A DNA stretch of 64,000 bases from G963662605 sp963667005. Its GTDB lineage: Bacteria > Bacteroidota > Ignavibacteria > Ignavibacteriales > Ignavibacteriaceae. The translations under genes and the position numbers were made by a program. Below the pieces are notes generated by a model. That model searched no databases, was not told the origin of the DNA, and saw nothing but the letters and a program-made list of their open reading frames with translations. How positions within the stretch are numbered: the first letter of the stretch is position 1; the number at the start of each line of letters is the position of its first letter. This document shows, piece after piece, positions 42,992-52,358 of the stretch. The stretch is from the NCBI GenBank assembly GCA_963667005.1, contig OY762937.1:3224001-3288000 (forward strand), written 5' to 3'.

Positions 42992-44033
42992 ACGTCAACT
43001 CTGTCTTTTCATTCTTCAAATCTTGTTGGATGGATTTTAATTTAAGCAGCAGTTTTTTTGTGCCGGCAACATCAAGACGCTCTGTGTTATGAGATGTATA
43101 CTCACTACTTTCCGTCAATTTCGATTCGCCTTCGGAGAAGAACTTACTGTAGTTCAAATCGCGAGTATCTGCAGGGATTCTGAAATAATTTGGGAGGCTT
43201 TCCGCCTTCGCCATTTCTTCTCGATTAACAAGAGTCTCATATAATTTCTCACCATGTCTTGTGCCGATGATGCGCACTTCATTCTTCGCATTATACATTT
43301 CCAATAAAGCCTGGGTGAGTGTTTCGATAGTAGAAGCAGGTGATTTTTGCACAAAGATATCACCGTTGTCACCATGCTCAAAAGCGAAAAGAACAAGATC
43401 AACCGCGTCTTCAAGAGTCATCATGAATCGTGTCATGTTCGGGTCGGTAATCGTCAGCGGTGCACCTTTTTTTATTTGGTCAACGAAAAGTGGTATCACG
43501 GAACCACGCGATGCCATAACATTACCGTATCGTGTACCGCAAAATGTAATGCCGGTGCCATTCAGATGTCTGGATTTTGCAATCATTACTTTTTCACTCA
43601 ATGCCTTTGAGATTCCCATTGCATTAATTGGATATACCGCTTTATCCGTACTAAGTACTATTACTTTCTTAACGCTATTTTCAATAGCTGCATCAAGAAC
43701 ATTTTCACAACCGATCACGTTTGTTCTTACGGCCTCCATCGGGAAAAACTCGCACGAAGGTACTTGTTTTAAGGCTGCTGCATGAAATACGAAATCAACG
43801 CCGCGCATTGCTCTGTCGATGCTTCGTTTGTCTCTTACGTCACCGATATAGTATTTTATTTTATTGTTTTTATAGAACTGCCGCATATCGTCTTGTTTTT
43901 TTTCATCGCGGCTAAAAATCCTGATTTCCCGGATTTCCGAATCAAGAAATCTTCTCAAAACTGCATTACCAAAAGAACCTGTTCCGCCGGTAATCAATAA
44001 TACTTTATCCGAAAAGAATTTATTCTGTTCCAT
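42981..44033 (-). CDS. capE: UDP-GlcNAc 4,6-dehydratase/5-epimerase, CapE/WbjB type
   Basis: A 350-residue SDR with VLLITGGTGSFGNAVLRRFL, IRIFSRDEKKQDDMRQFY, VDFVFHAAALKQVPSCEFFP and LSTDKAVYPINAMGISKALS. The Met in NAMGISK takes the place usually held by Tyr in SDRs, as I recall for the CapE group but not for PseB. GTRYGNVMASRGSVIPLFVD also fits. It carries out the first step of UDP-L-FucNAc synthesis. ATG 44033 is used, since the longer reading starts with TTG. It overlaps the flippase stop by 14 bases. Confidence 0.92.
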   Translation of the reverse strand: MEQNKFFSDKVLLITGGTGSFGNAVLRRFLDSEIREIRIFSRDEKKQDDMRQFYKNNKIKYYIGDVRDKRSIDRAMRGVDFVFHAAALKQVPSCEFFPMEAVRTNVIGCENVLDAAIENSVKKVIVLSTDKAVYPINAMGISKALSEKVMIAKSRHLNGTGITFCGTRYGNVMASRGSVIPLFVDQIKKGAPLTITDPNMTRFMMTLEDAVDLVLFAFEHGDNGDIFVQKSPASTIETLTQALLEMYNAKNEVRIIGTRHGEKLYETLVNREEMAKAESLPNYFRIPADTRDLNYSKFFSEGESKLTESSEYTSHNTERLDVAGTKKLLLKLKSIQQDLKNEKTELTYEP

Positions 44034-45312
44034 TTTCAACCTTTTTCTTTTTGATAAACCAATAATAGTAGTAAAGTGTCCCTAATAGATAAATACCATC
44101 TGATATTATACGGGAAATTAGTGCACCCCAAATATTTAAGACTTTCACAAACACTAAAAAGACAAGAATACTAGAGACACCGGTATATAGGGCAATTTGT
44201 CTCAGCTTCTTGCCCATACCTTTAGCGAGAAGGAATCTGTTGTATAAATCACCAAAACCGTGGAAAAAGGCACCGCATACAACAACATACGTATACGGTA
44301 CAATCACCCAGAACTCTTGCTTGTAAAGAACATGAACCAATGGAGAAATACAGAGCAAGAAAAGCCCAAATGACGCAAAATTAATAAGTAAAGTTGATTT
44401 TAGAACTTTGGACGGTATTTTGTCGAGGGTAACAAAATCTTTGAGAAATGTTGTACCAACCACTCCGGGAAGGAGGATGATAGGCGTTGTAATGGCAATG
44501 GCTAACGAATAATATCCCAACTCTTTGACATTGAGATATTCACTAATGAGAATAGAGACTACGTTTTGCGAACCGACACCGATAAGTGCCCCGACATATA
44601 TGTGAAAGCCATGCTGCTTCACAAGTTTCTTAATGTCAGCCAGTAGTTTCGAAAGACCAGTGTAATCCGGCCGTATCTTGAAATGGAAGTATACTGCGAG
44701 CAATATTAACGGAATTTGTTGAACTAAAAGTACATTAATCAAGCTTCCATGCTTGAAATACCTTAAAATCAATATTCCGACAAAAAATGAGATTGGTGCA
44801 ATTGTACGCAATAGTGATAAATCATGAATTTTGTTGTCGCCACTAAAGCAATTCTCAAAAAGTGACTGAAAGAACAAACCGCTAATAAGAGGCAATGTCA
44901 ATCGTAACAATGCATTGACATCCGAAAATCCATTGAACTTATAAAAATAGGATATGATTAATAAACTGACATCAAGAATTAAAAAAAGCAGAAAAGTACC
45001 GAGAAAACCCAAGCCGTAAATTTTTTTCCGTTTCTGTTCATCATTACTTTCTGCAATGTATAAATTAATCGCCGGGAAAAACCCAAAATTAAATACAAGC
45101 AAAGCTAACTGCCAGGTATTCTGAAGCAGCTTATAATCACCCAGCAAATTACCGCCCAACATATTTGCAGTTAATACGCTGGTAACGAAACCAAAGCCAA
45201 AATTAATAATGATTGAGGCGTAAAGCGAGCTAACCTGACGGAATTTCCGGCTGCTAAACAAATCTTTGAAGTTAATCGAATTACTTTTCAATATTGCAGA
45301 TAGGATGTTCAT
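44020..45312 (-). CDS. wzx: Polysaccharide flippase (Wzx, MOP superfamily)
   Basis: A 430-residue inner-membrane protein with about 12-14 hydrophobic segments. It starts with a soluble N-terminal stretch and GFGFVTSVLTANMLGGNLLG, and ends with LLGTLYYYYWFIKKKK. Membrane segments such as IITFLLFLILDVSLLIISYF-like stretches alternate with short loops throughout. It would flip undecaprenyl-linked repeat units across the membrane. The start overlaps the polymerase stop (TAATG), so the two are coupled. Confidence 0.82.
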   Translation of the reverse strand: MNILSAILKSNSINFKDLFSSRKFRQVSSLYASIIINFGFGFVTSVLTANMLGGNLLGDYKLLQNTWQLALLVFNFGFFPAINLYIAESNDEQKRKKIYGLGFLGTFLLFLILDVSLLIISYFYKFNGFSDVNALLRLTLPLISGLFFQSLFENCFSGDNKIHDLSLLRTIAPISFFVGILILRYFKHGSLINVLLVQQIPLILLAVYFHFKIRPDYTGLSKLLADIKKLVKQHGFHIYVGALIGVGSQNVVSILISEYLNVKELGYYSLAIAITTPIILLPGVVGTTFLKDFVTLDKIPSKVLKSTLLINFASFGLFLLCISPLVHVLYKQEFWVIVPYTYVVVCGAFFHGFGDLYNRFLLAKGMGKKLRQIALYTGVSSILVFLVFVKVLNIWGALISRIISDGIYLLGTLYYYYWFIKKKKVENGTE

Positions 45313-46646
45313 TAAGCTTCTTCTATATTCTCATGCTTTTTTTTCATTAACCCGATACCCAATCCGAGGACAATTGCAACTGTAATAGAAAACTCGGCAT
45401 CGGGATAAAACCAGTTTGAAAAGTTGCCAAAAAAGTAAACACAAGCAACGGCAAATGGTATAAAAACCATCCTATCCAATTCAATTCTTCTCAATAAACT
45501 TACAATAGAGGTTACAAGGAATGTCAACATAAAGATACTGGACGGAACACCGTACAAATATGCCAAATTCAAAAATAGGTTATGTACACCTCCGATTTCA
45601 CCGGTTACTGCATACGTCTGACCGGAAGTAAACATATCCATGTAATAAATATTACTAAATTTCGTTCCGATCCCCAGCCAAAAGAAGTCAGGAATTCTTT
45701 GCAGTACTACTAAATAAATTGCGAATCTGCCTGAAATCGTATCATCAGACATTCTCTCTTGAACACCGCCGCCAAAAAAGCTGGAAGCATTGAACAAAGT
45801 ACTCTGACCAATGAGAAGATAAAATAGAAATACACCGGCTAAGAATCCTAAACCTAATATCACTTTCCCCTTCAATTCACGATATTTAACCATGTAAAAT
45901 ATCATAACGCCAAGAAATATTAAGGCGCCGGCACGATGAAACGTAAGAAACATACCTAAAGGTATAAAATACAAGACGAGGGAACGAATCTTCCCTTTCT
46001 CCATTCTCATTATTGCAATAATCCACGCAATTAAGCAAAAGTATACTTGTGTATAATCAGCTATAAATAAACCACTTGAGCGTAATACATTTTTAAAGGC
46101 TATTCTACCAACACCGACTCTCATGAATTGTTGATCAACAAAAAGCTGCACAATCCCGATAAACGTTGATATGACGGCAGTAATTATTATGATATTAAAA
46201 ATCGCATCCATCAATTCTTCACTCCAGACGCTTTGTAATGCAAAGAATACAAGAATAAAGACCAGCCAATTTAAATATACCAACAAGGAATACTGAAATG
46301 TCAATCCTTGCGCAAAATGTGAGAAGAAGACTGTCAGAAACCAGATGAAAAGGAGGACGAATAACTTTTCCATGGACCACATCGGACTGGCAATCTTGTT
46401 ACCTCTCATTTTTTGGTAAAAAATTGTCAATAATGATATGAGTAAAAGAGCTCTGTTAGGCTGAATGCTACCCCCTAAAGCCGCAATAGTCGGAATAAAT
46501 ATATCCTGACTAAGAATGGACTCACTCATAATCCAAAACATTACGGTAAAGCCCAGAATCCTACTTGTTTGCATCTTATAAAAGGTAAAATAAATACATA
46601 TACCTAATGCGAAAATCAGATATAGAATAGAATATACACTTATCAT
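45312..46646 (-). CDS. wzy: O-antigen/polysaccharide polymerase (Wzy-like, O-antigen ligase family)
   Basis: A 444-residue membrane protein with about 11-12 hydrophobic helices. A large periplasmic loop falls in the second half (about residues 280-345) and contains RIPDFFWLGIGTKFSN, and GGVHNLFLNLAYLYG after it, as in Wzy_C/O-antigen ligase proteins. It is directly upstream of wzx and near the 5' end of the locus. The role is inferred from topology, the loop and context. WaaL-type ligase is the alternative. Confidence 0.75.
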   Translation of the reverse strand: MISVYSILYLIFALGICIYFTFYKMQTSRILGFTVMFWIMSESILSQDIFIPTIAALGGSIQPNRALLLISLLTIFYQKMRGNKIASPMWSMEKLFVLLFIWFLTVFFSHFAQGLTFQYSLLVYLNWLVFILVFFALQSVWSEELMDAIFNIIIITAVISTFIGIVQLFVDQQFMRVGVGRIAFKNVLRSSGLFIADYTQVYFCLIAWIIAIMRMEKGKIRSLVLYFIPLGMFLTFHRAGALIFLGVMIFYMVKYRELKGKVILGLGFLAGVFLFYLLIGQSTLFNASSFFGGGVQERMSDDTISGRFAIYLVVLQRIPDFFWLGIGTKFSNIYYMDMFTSGQTYAVTGEIGGVHNLFLNLAYLYGVPSSIFMLTFLVTSIVSLLRRIELDRMVFIPFAVACVYFFGNFSNWFYPDAEFSITVAIVLGLGIGLMKKKHENIEEA

Positions 46647-46732
46647 ATTGGTTGTATTCTTTTGTTTCTTTAAAGAACCGGCCTATCAGGTGTCAATTGC
46701 AGACACTCGGTAACGATGGACTTTTAAATCCG

Positions 46733-47779
46733 CTAAATGTGATAATATTCTTTATACCAGGTGACAAATTTTTGAATTCCGGCTTCATAATCCGTACTTG
46801 GTACAAAGTTATATGCATTATTAAGTTTAGAAATTTCGGCATACGTATTTTCAACGTCACCCGGCTGCATTGGATAGGTTTCTATAACAGCCTTTTTGCC
46901 AAGGTATTGTTCGATAATCGAGACAAGCTTTGTGATTTCAATGCTCTTGTGGTTCCCAATATTAAAAATCGAATGAAGTTCTTCCATCGACTTGGTCTGT
47001 TCGGTTTTACTATCAATTTCACCGAATGTTTTAGTAACAATATTCGATATACCACAAACGATATCATCTATATAGGTAAAATCCCTCTTCATATTACCTG
47101 CATTAAAAAGCTTTATTGGCTCCCCCTTGCAAATTTTATCTGTAAAGATAAAGTATGCCATATCAGGACGTCCCCAAGGGCCGTACGCGGTAAAAAATCT
47201 TAACCCGGTAGTTTTAAATTTGTAGAGACTTGAATAGGAATACGCCATCACTTCATTAGCTTTTTTTGTGGCGGCGTATAATGATACGGGATGGTCGGTA
47301 CGATCGTCTTCACTAAAAGGAAGCTTTGTATTGGCGCCGTAAACCGAACTGGAGGAAGCAAACACCAGATGTCTAACATTTGAATTGCGACATCCTTCTA
47401 AAATATTCAGAAATCCGTGTATGTTGCTGTCAATATAGGCAGAAGGATTTATCAATGAATATCTGACACCTGCCTGAGCAGCTAAATGGACAACAATGTC
47501 AAATTTCTCATTCTCAAATAATCGCTGCATCGCCTCTTTATTTTCAAGAGCTAACTTGATGAAGCGGTAATTGGGAAATTTCTCCGATGTGACAAACTTA
47601 TTTTCTTCCAACTGGCCCGCAGCAATGCCTGACTCGCTCAGCCTGTCTTTCTTTAATTGCGGATTATAATAATCATTGATACAATCTAAGCCAACTATTT
47701 CACATTGAGATTCCAGGAGTTTTTTCACTACATGAAAACCGATAAATCCGGCTGCTCCTGTTACTAAGACTTTATGCAT
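46733..47779 (-). CDS. NAD-dependent epimerase, UDP-glucuronate 4-epimerase type
   Basis: A 348-residue SDR with VLVTGAAGFIGFHVVKKLLE and GLDCINDYYNPQLKKDRLSE, close to the signature of UDP-glucuronate epimerases. LVFASSSSVYGANTKLPFSE, YAATKKANEVMAYSYSSLY and FFTAYGPWGRPDMAYFIFTD follow, and MKRDFTYIDDIVCGI. It would make UDP-galacturonate for the polymer. Separated by 86 bases from wzy downstream and by 85 bases from the epimerase gene upstream; both gaps lack obvious signals. Confidence 0.87.
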   Translation of the reverse strand: MHKVLVTGAAGFIGFHVVKKLLESQCEIVGLDCINDYYNPQLKKDRLSESGIAAGQLEENKFVTSEKFPNYRFIKLALENKEAMQRLFENEKFDIVVHLAAQAGVRYSLINPSAYIDSNIHGFLNILEGCRNSNVRHLVFASSSSVYGANTKLPFSEDDRTDHPVSLYAATKKANEVMAYSYSSLYKFKTTGLRFFTAYGPWGRPDMAYFIFTDKICKGEPIKLFNAGNMKRDFTYIDDIVCGISNIVTKTFGEIDSKTEQTKSMEELHSIFNIGNHKSIEITKLVSIIEQYLGKKAVIETYPMQPGDVENTYAEISKLNNAYNFVPSTDYEAGIQKFVTWYKEYYHI

Positions 47780-47864
47780 ATTTCAATTTTCTCTTCAATA
47801 GGGTTGTAAAGACTACCAGTAATAGATTAAGTAAGGGTCGAAATGCTCCTCGAAATGGTAATCC

Positions 47865-48797
47865 TTAACGAGACGTGTAAAAAGGGATTGTTTGTTTAAG
47901 ACCTTCTATAAAATTAAGCTTTGGGACAAAATGTAGTTGTTCTTTGAGCAAATCAATTGATGCCAGAGAGTATTTAATATCACCTGCTCTTGGCTGCGCA
48001 TAAATTGGCTCAATAGAAGTGCCCAGGATCTCATTTATCGCTGATACGACATCGTTGAGTGTAATTGCCTCTCCACATGCGCAATTAAAGAGCCCGCTAA
48101 TTTTACCAGGCATTGTAGCTGCTAAAATATTTGCTTCTACTACATTCTTCACATGGACAAAATCCCGGGTTTGGAGGCCATCGCCAAATATAACAGGTTG
48201 TTCTCCGGCGATCATAGCAGTGATAAATTTAGGTATTACCGCCGCGTATTGTGAATTAGGATCCTGCCGGGCACCAAAAACATTGAAATATCGGTAGGCA
48301 ACGGTTTCAACATCGTACAATTCGGCGAACATCTTGCAATAGTATTCCCCCGCCAACTTTCCGACAGCATATGGCGAAAGAGGCTGCGGCCGCATATCTT
48401 CACGCTTTGGCGATTCCGGATCGTCGCCATAAGCGGCAGACGATGCGGCAAAAACCACACGCTTAACATTATTGCGTTTAGCACTTTCCAGAACGTTTAA
48501 TGTGCCGGTTATATTTACATCGTTAGCAGTAATCGGATCAGCTACTGACGCTGGAACTGAAGCAAGAGCAGCATGATGCAGAATAATTTCACTTCCTTTT
48601 ACAGCTTGAACCACCTTATCAAAATCACGAATATCAATTTCGAGCAACTCAATATCGTTTTTAAATGGAGCGATATTTGATTGTTTGCCTGAATAAAAAT
48701 TATCAATTACTTTTACCGAATGCCCCATGTGCAGTAAGTTCTCAACAAGGTGTGAACCTATAAATCCGGCACCGCCTGTAACTAAAAAATTCGACAT
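47865..48797 (-). CDS. UDP-GlcNAc/UDP-glucose C4-epimerase-like SDR (WbpP/GalE type)
   Basis: A 310-residue SDR with FLVTGGAGFIGSHLVENLLH, IILHHAALASVPASVADPIT, FAASSAAYGDDPESPKRED, the active site in LSPYAVGKLAGEYYCKMF, and YRYFNVFGARQDPNSQYAAV. The last segment is typical of WbpP/TviC-like epimerases that act on N-acetylated sugars. First gene of the minus-strand polysaccharide locus. A leader of about 540 bases precedes it and contains a long hairpin just upstream of the start. Confidence 0.85.
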   Translation of the reverse strand: MSNFLVTGGAGFIGSHLVENLLHMGHSVKVIDNFYSGKQSNIAPFKNDIELLEIDIRDFDKVVQAVKGSEIILHHAALASVPASVADPITANDVNITGTLNVLESAKRNNVKRVVFAASSAAYGDDPESPKREDMRPQPLSPYAVGKLAGEYYCKMFAELYDVETVAYRYFNVFGARQDPNSQYAAVIPKFITAMIAGEQPVIFGDGLQTRDFVHVKNVVEANILAATMPGKISGLFNCACGEAITLNDVVSAINEILGTSIEPIYAQPRAGDIKYSLASIDLLKEQLHFVPKLNFIEGLKQTIPFYTSR

Positions 48798-48825
48798 AAT
48801 GTTTTAACCCGGTTTTAGAAATCTC

Positions 48826-48857
48826 ACTTTTCGCATACGGTGCGTACCGCGAAAAGT
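48826..48857 (-). promoter_or_regulatory. Leader hairpin before the polysaccharide operon
   Basis: A 9-bp stem (ACTTTTCGC at 48826-48834 with GCGAAAAGT at 48849-48857) continues through a small internal loop into TACG/CGTA with a GTG apex. It lies 29-60 bases upstream of the first gene of the locus. The minus-strand reading includes GCGGTACGC, which shares GCGGTA with ops antitermination elements known in other bacteria. This is a suggestion only, as no RfaH/UpxY gene is in view. Confidence 0.45.
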
Positions 48858-49296
48858 AAGCAAATAATTGCGCGCTGAGAATATTTTGGAAAGTGTTTTT
48901 GTAATCCTGGTAAGAGAGCTTCGTTCAATATGGGGTTTGAGATATTAGAATCTCTGATTCCTATCATTCATGCGATTAATATTACCGGTAATCAATCGTA
49001 ATCTATAAAAAAATATAAAGCTTCGCATGGTGAACCACATGAATTCACATAACTATACATCCCTAAACCAAATCACCTTAAATTCATAGATCGACTAGTT
49101 TAAAGATAGAAATTATAAGTCTAAAATATAACAATCTTTTCAGAGACTCACAAACTATACAGATGCAAGTATTAACTCGGTCACGTATAAAGAAAACTCT
49201 TAATCAACCCACGTTACACTCAGTCAATATTTGAATATATTACTCTATTCCCTTTAATACTCAATAATTTCATTTTTTATAAAAACATCATTATTG
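48858..49296. other. AT-rich divergent intergenic region
   Basis: About 440 bases between the divergent polysaccharide locus and the NtrC-type regulator. It should carry promoters for both. I found no credible open frame and no sigma-54 consensus on inspection. Apart from the hairpin and the -7-like box described separately, no structure stands out. Confidence 0.5.
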
Positions 49297-49304
49297 TATA
49301 TTTG
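49297..49304 (+). promoter_or_regulatory. Possible Bacteroidota-type -7 promoter box
   Basis: TATATTTG fits the TAnnTTTG -7 consensus described for Bacteroidota. It lies 36 bases upstream of the NtrC-type start. A matching -33 TTTG is not clear, so the call is weak. Confidence 0.3.
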
Positions 49305-49339
49305 TTCGAATTTTTCATTCTGTATGCGGAATCCTTAAA

Positions 49340-50737
49340 GTGATAAAATCCAATGCTATAAAAAACAGAATTCTCATAGCCGACGATGATGAAACACTCT
49401 GTTATGTTCTTAAAGAGCAGCTCTTAGATAAGAATTATGAAATAGACATCGTTTACAATAGCGAAGGTGTTTTCGAAGTTCTCAAAAAGAGCTCGTATGA
49501 TGTTTTGTTGTTGGATTTGAACATGCCGACACAATCCGGATTCGAAACACTTCTGGGAATTAAAGACAATCTACCATCTCTGCCGGTAATAATACTTACC
49601 GGCCAAACAGATGCACAGTTGGCCGTAGAATGCATGAAATCAGGTGCGTTTGACTATGTAGTTAAACCTTATAATTTTGATGAGCTGCTGGTAGCAATTG
49701 ACAGGGCTATTGCCCATAAGGATTTAGTGCTCAAAAATGAGATTCTGGAAAAACAAATAACGCAGAAAACACCGGGCAAAATAGTCGGACAGAGTCTTGC
49801 AATTAAGTCTGTGCTTGCTCTGGCAGAAAAAGCAGCCTTGTCAGATTCCAATGTGCTTATTGAGGGCGAGACTGGAAGCGGAAAAGAGCTCATCGCAGAA
49901 ATTATCCATAAAAAGTCGGCTCGAGTTGAAAAACCGTTCGTAGTAATTAACTGCGCTTCCCTGCCGGATACTTTAATCGAAAGCGAACTTTTCGGTTATG
50001 AAAAAGGGGCATTTACGGATGCAAAAAATTCAAAACAGGGTTTAGTAGAAATCGCCAACGGGGGAACTCTATTCCTGGACGAGATTGGCGAAATGAGTCT
50101 GACAATTCAGCCTAAATTGCTAAGATTTTTGGAGAATGGCGAGTATAGACGCGTAGGTGGGCTAACTACACATACCTCAAATGTACGTGTCATCGGAGCA
50201 TCGAACCGCAATCTACTTGAGGAGGCGGAAAAAAAGAATTTCCGCAGAGATTTACTGTTCAGGCTGAATGTTGTGACCCTGATTATCCCGCCGCTCCGGG
50301 AAAGAAAAGATGACATCATCTTACTCGCTGAGCATTTTCTAACTTTGAAATCGCCTATTCGATCGCCGAAAACACTGACGGATGAGGCCAAAAAATTACT
50401 TATGGATTACCCATTCCCCGGTAATATCCGGGAATTACAGCATGTAATTGAGCGCGCAATCATTTTTTCAGATGATAATTATATCCGCCCCGAAAATCTT
50501 TTGCTCCCCCATTTTAAACAGCAGAATTCATCGGCAAAAAGGCTTATCCAAACCGATGAAGACGATGAACAACATGCAGTATTGACTATTGATGAATTGG
50601 AATGCAACCACATCTCGAGAGTCTTGCGAGCCAATCACTGGGAACAGGCAAAGAGTGCTCAGCAGCTGGGCATAAGCCCTAAGACCCTTTATAATAAAAT
50701 TAAAAAATATAATCTACGCCCGGATGTCAACAATTGA
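49340..50737 (+). CDS. NtrC-family sigma-54-dependent response regulator
   Basis: A 465-residue transcription activator. The receiver domain has acidic residues 15-17 and phosphoacceptor Asp59 in VLLLDLNMPTQSG. The AAA+ domain has Walker A GETGSGKE (about 176-183), the sigma-54-contacting GAFTDA (223-228), and NGGTLFLDEIGEMSLTIQPK. The C-terminal Fis-type helix-turn-helix ends in ANHWEQAKSAQQLGISPKTL. The start is GTG 49340. It overlaps the kinase downstream by 14 bases. It activates sigma-54 promoters, and pilus or polysaccharide genes next door are reasonable targets by analogy with PilR. Confidence 0.95.
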   Translation: MIKSNAIKNRILIADDDETLCYVLKEQLLDKNYEIDIVYNSEGVFEVLKKSSYDVLLLDLNMPTQSGFETLLGIKDNLPSLPVIILTGQTDAQLAVECMKSGAFDYVVKPYNFDELLVAIDRAIAHKDLVLKNEILEKQITQKTPGKIVGQSLAIKSVLALAEKAALSDSNVLIEGETGSGKELIAEIIHKKSARVEKPFVVINCASLPDTLIESELFGYEKGAFTDAKNSKQGLVEIANGGTLFLDEIGEMSLTIQPKLLRFLENGEYRRVGGLTTHTSNVRVIGASNRNLLEEAEKKNFRRDLLFRLNVVTLIIPPLRERKDDIILLAEHFLTLKSPIRSPKTLTDEAKKLLMDYPFPGNIRELQHVIERAIIFSDDNYIRPENLLLPHFKQQNSSAKRLIQTDEDDEQHAVLTIDELECNHISRVLRANHWEQAKSAQQLGISPKTLYNKIKKYNLRPDVNN

Positions 50738-52358
50738 TTATTTCGCATCGCAAAATTTAACTGAAGAGCTTTTGCCCCTGCTCGGAGGTATGCTCACCGG
50801 ACAGACCGAACAAGAAACTCTGGCTAAAATATTACCCCCTTGTCTGCTTTCTTCGGATAGTGATTTTAACGCGATTATCCTTAGCAGAACCGGTGAGCCT
50901 TTGCAGATTATTCCTTACGATCCGTACGAATTTTTTGAAAACGGAGACGTTTTCCAAAAAGAAATCCATGAAAAGTTACCGGCTTTGCTCAGGATGATAA
51001 AGATACATCATTCTGCTATTGAAACAGCAAATATTCCAACGGAAATGCGGTTGGACTTCATACTGGAGATGGCTTCAATTCAATACATTGTGCACCCAAT
51101 AAATACCGCAAATGGCATTGCCGGCGTTCTTTTCAATGCAAAAACAAAAACTCAGTTCTCCGAAAAGAACAAGGCTGCTATTCAAGGATTTGCTTCACTT
51201 GCATCCTTTATCCTGGCTTTTGCCAAAAAGGTCGAGAACCTGAAAGCAACTGAAGCTAAGGAATCACTCACCAAACGTTTAGATATCATGGGTAAAGTAG
51301 CCGGTACAATGGCTCATGATATTAATAACCTTCTTTCAGGAATCTTTGGTAGCCTGGAATTACTTTCCAGTTTTGTAGATGACCCGGATGCAAACAGGCT
51401 TATAGAGATAATCCGGGACTGTGCACTAAAAGCAAAGGATTTGACTCATGGACTGCTCAGCTATGGCAGAACATCCCCAAAACGATGGGAGAAAATACAT
51501 GTCGAAAAACTCCTTACCGAGCTCAAAGAATTTGTGTCGCAAAGTTTTTCCCAATCAATTGATTTCAATATCCGTCTTGATAAAGACATAAATACCATGA
51601 CCGGTAATCATACTCAGATATATCAGGTATTGCTTAATCTCTGCGTAAACGCGAAAGATGCACTTACTGAAACCGGCGGCTCAATAACACTATCGGCAAG
51701 AAACCTGACGGTTGATTCCATGAATGCTATTGAATTCCCCTCTCTTGAATTTGGGAAGTACATACATTTTGTTGTGGAGGATACCGGTAGCGGAATCGAA
51801 CCGGAAAACGTCCAAAAATTGTTTGAGCCTTACTTCACTACAAAACGGGCCAAAGGTGGTTCTGGTTTAGGGTTGTATATAGTTTATAATATTGTTCAGG
51901 CACATCAGGGCACAATTGAAGTCGAGAGTGAACCGGGTAAAGGGACTAGATTTGACTGCTATTTCCCTGCCACTATCGTTCCGGAAACACCCGTCAAAAA
52001 GGCCGATATTATCATGTTGATTGAAGATGACTTAGTGATAAGTGATCTTTTGGCAGAGCTTTTCGAGTCACATGATTATGAAGTGATTAAGATCATTTCA
52101 GCTTCTGAGGCTGTGAGAATTTTAACAGAGGAGCTTCAAGTTTCGTTGATTATATCAGACTATCATCTTGCGGATATGGATGGGTATGCGTTCGCTTCAC
52201 AAATACGGAGTCTAGGAATTGAAGTACCGGTTATTATCACCACTGGGGACAATAATGTGGCCAGTAGCGGCATATTCGTCCCTTTCAAAAGCCTTAGGGT
52301 ATTATTAAAACCATTTGAATTTGAAGAGCTGCTCGATATCGTCAAAGAGCTAATTTAA
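50724..52358 (+). CDS. Soluble hybrid histidine kinase with C-terminal receiver
   Basis: A 544-residue protein without membrane segments. The N-terminal 160 residues look GAF-like. The phosphoacceptor His198 lies in VAGTMAHDINNLLSGIFGSL. The ATPase domain has QVLLNLCVNAKDALTETGGS, VEDTGSGIEPENV and AKGGSGLGLYIVYNIVQAHQ. The C-terminal receiver has Asp479 in IISDYHLADMDG and a Lys in VLLKPFEFEE. It presumably phosphorylates the NtrC-type protein it overlaps, with its own receiver as a brake or relay. It ends tail-to-tail with the gene at 52355, the stop codons overlapping. Confidence 0.93.
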   Translation: MSTIDYFASQNLTEELLPLLGGMLTGQTEQETLAKILPPCLLSSDSDFNAIILSRTGEPLQIIPYDPYEFFENGDVFQKEIHEKLPALLRMIKIHHSAIETANIPTEMRLDFILEMASIQYIVHPINTANGIAGVLFNAKTKTQFSEKNKAAIQGFASLASFILAFAKKVENLKATEAKESLTKRLDIMGKVAGTMAHDINNLLSGIFGSLELLSSFVDDPDANRLIEIIRDCALKAKDLTHGLLSYGRTSPKRWEKIHVEKLLTELKEFVSQSFSQSIDFNIRLDKDINTMTGNHTQIYQVLLNLCVNAKDALTETGGSITLSARNLTVDSMNAIEFPSLEFGKYIHFVVEDTGSGIEPENVQKLFEPYFTTKRAKGGSGLGLYIVYNIVQAHQGTIEVESEPGKGTRFDCYFPATIVPETPVKKADIIMLIEDDLVISDLLAELFESHDYEVIKIISASEAVRILTEELQVSLIISDYHLADMDGYAFASQIRSLGIEVPVIITTGDNNVASSGIFVPFKSLRVLLKPFEFEELLDIVKELI

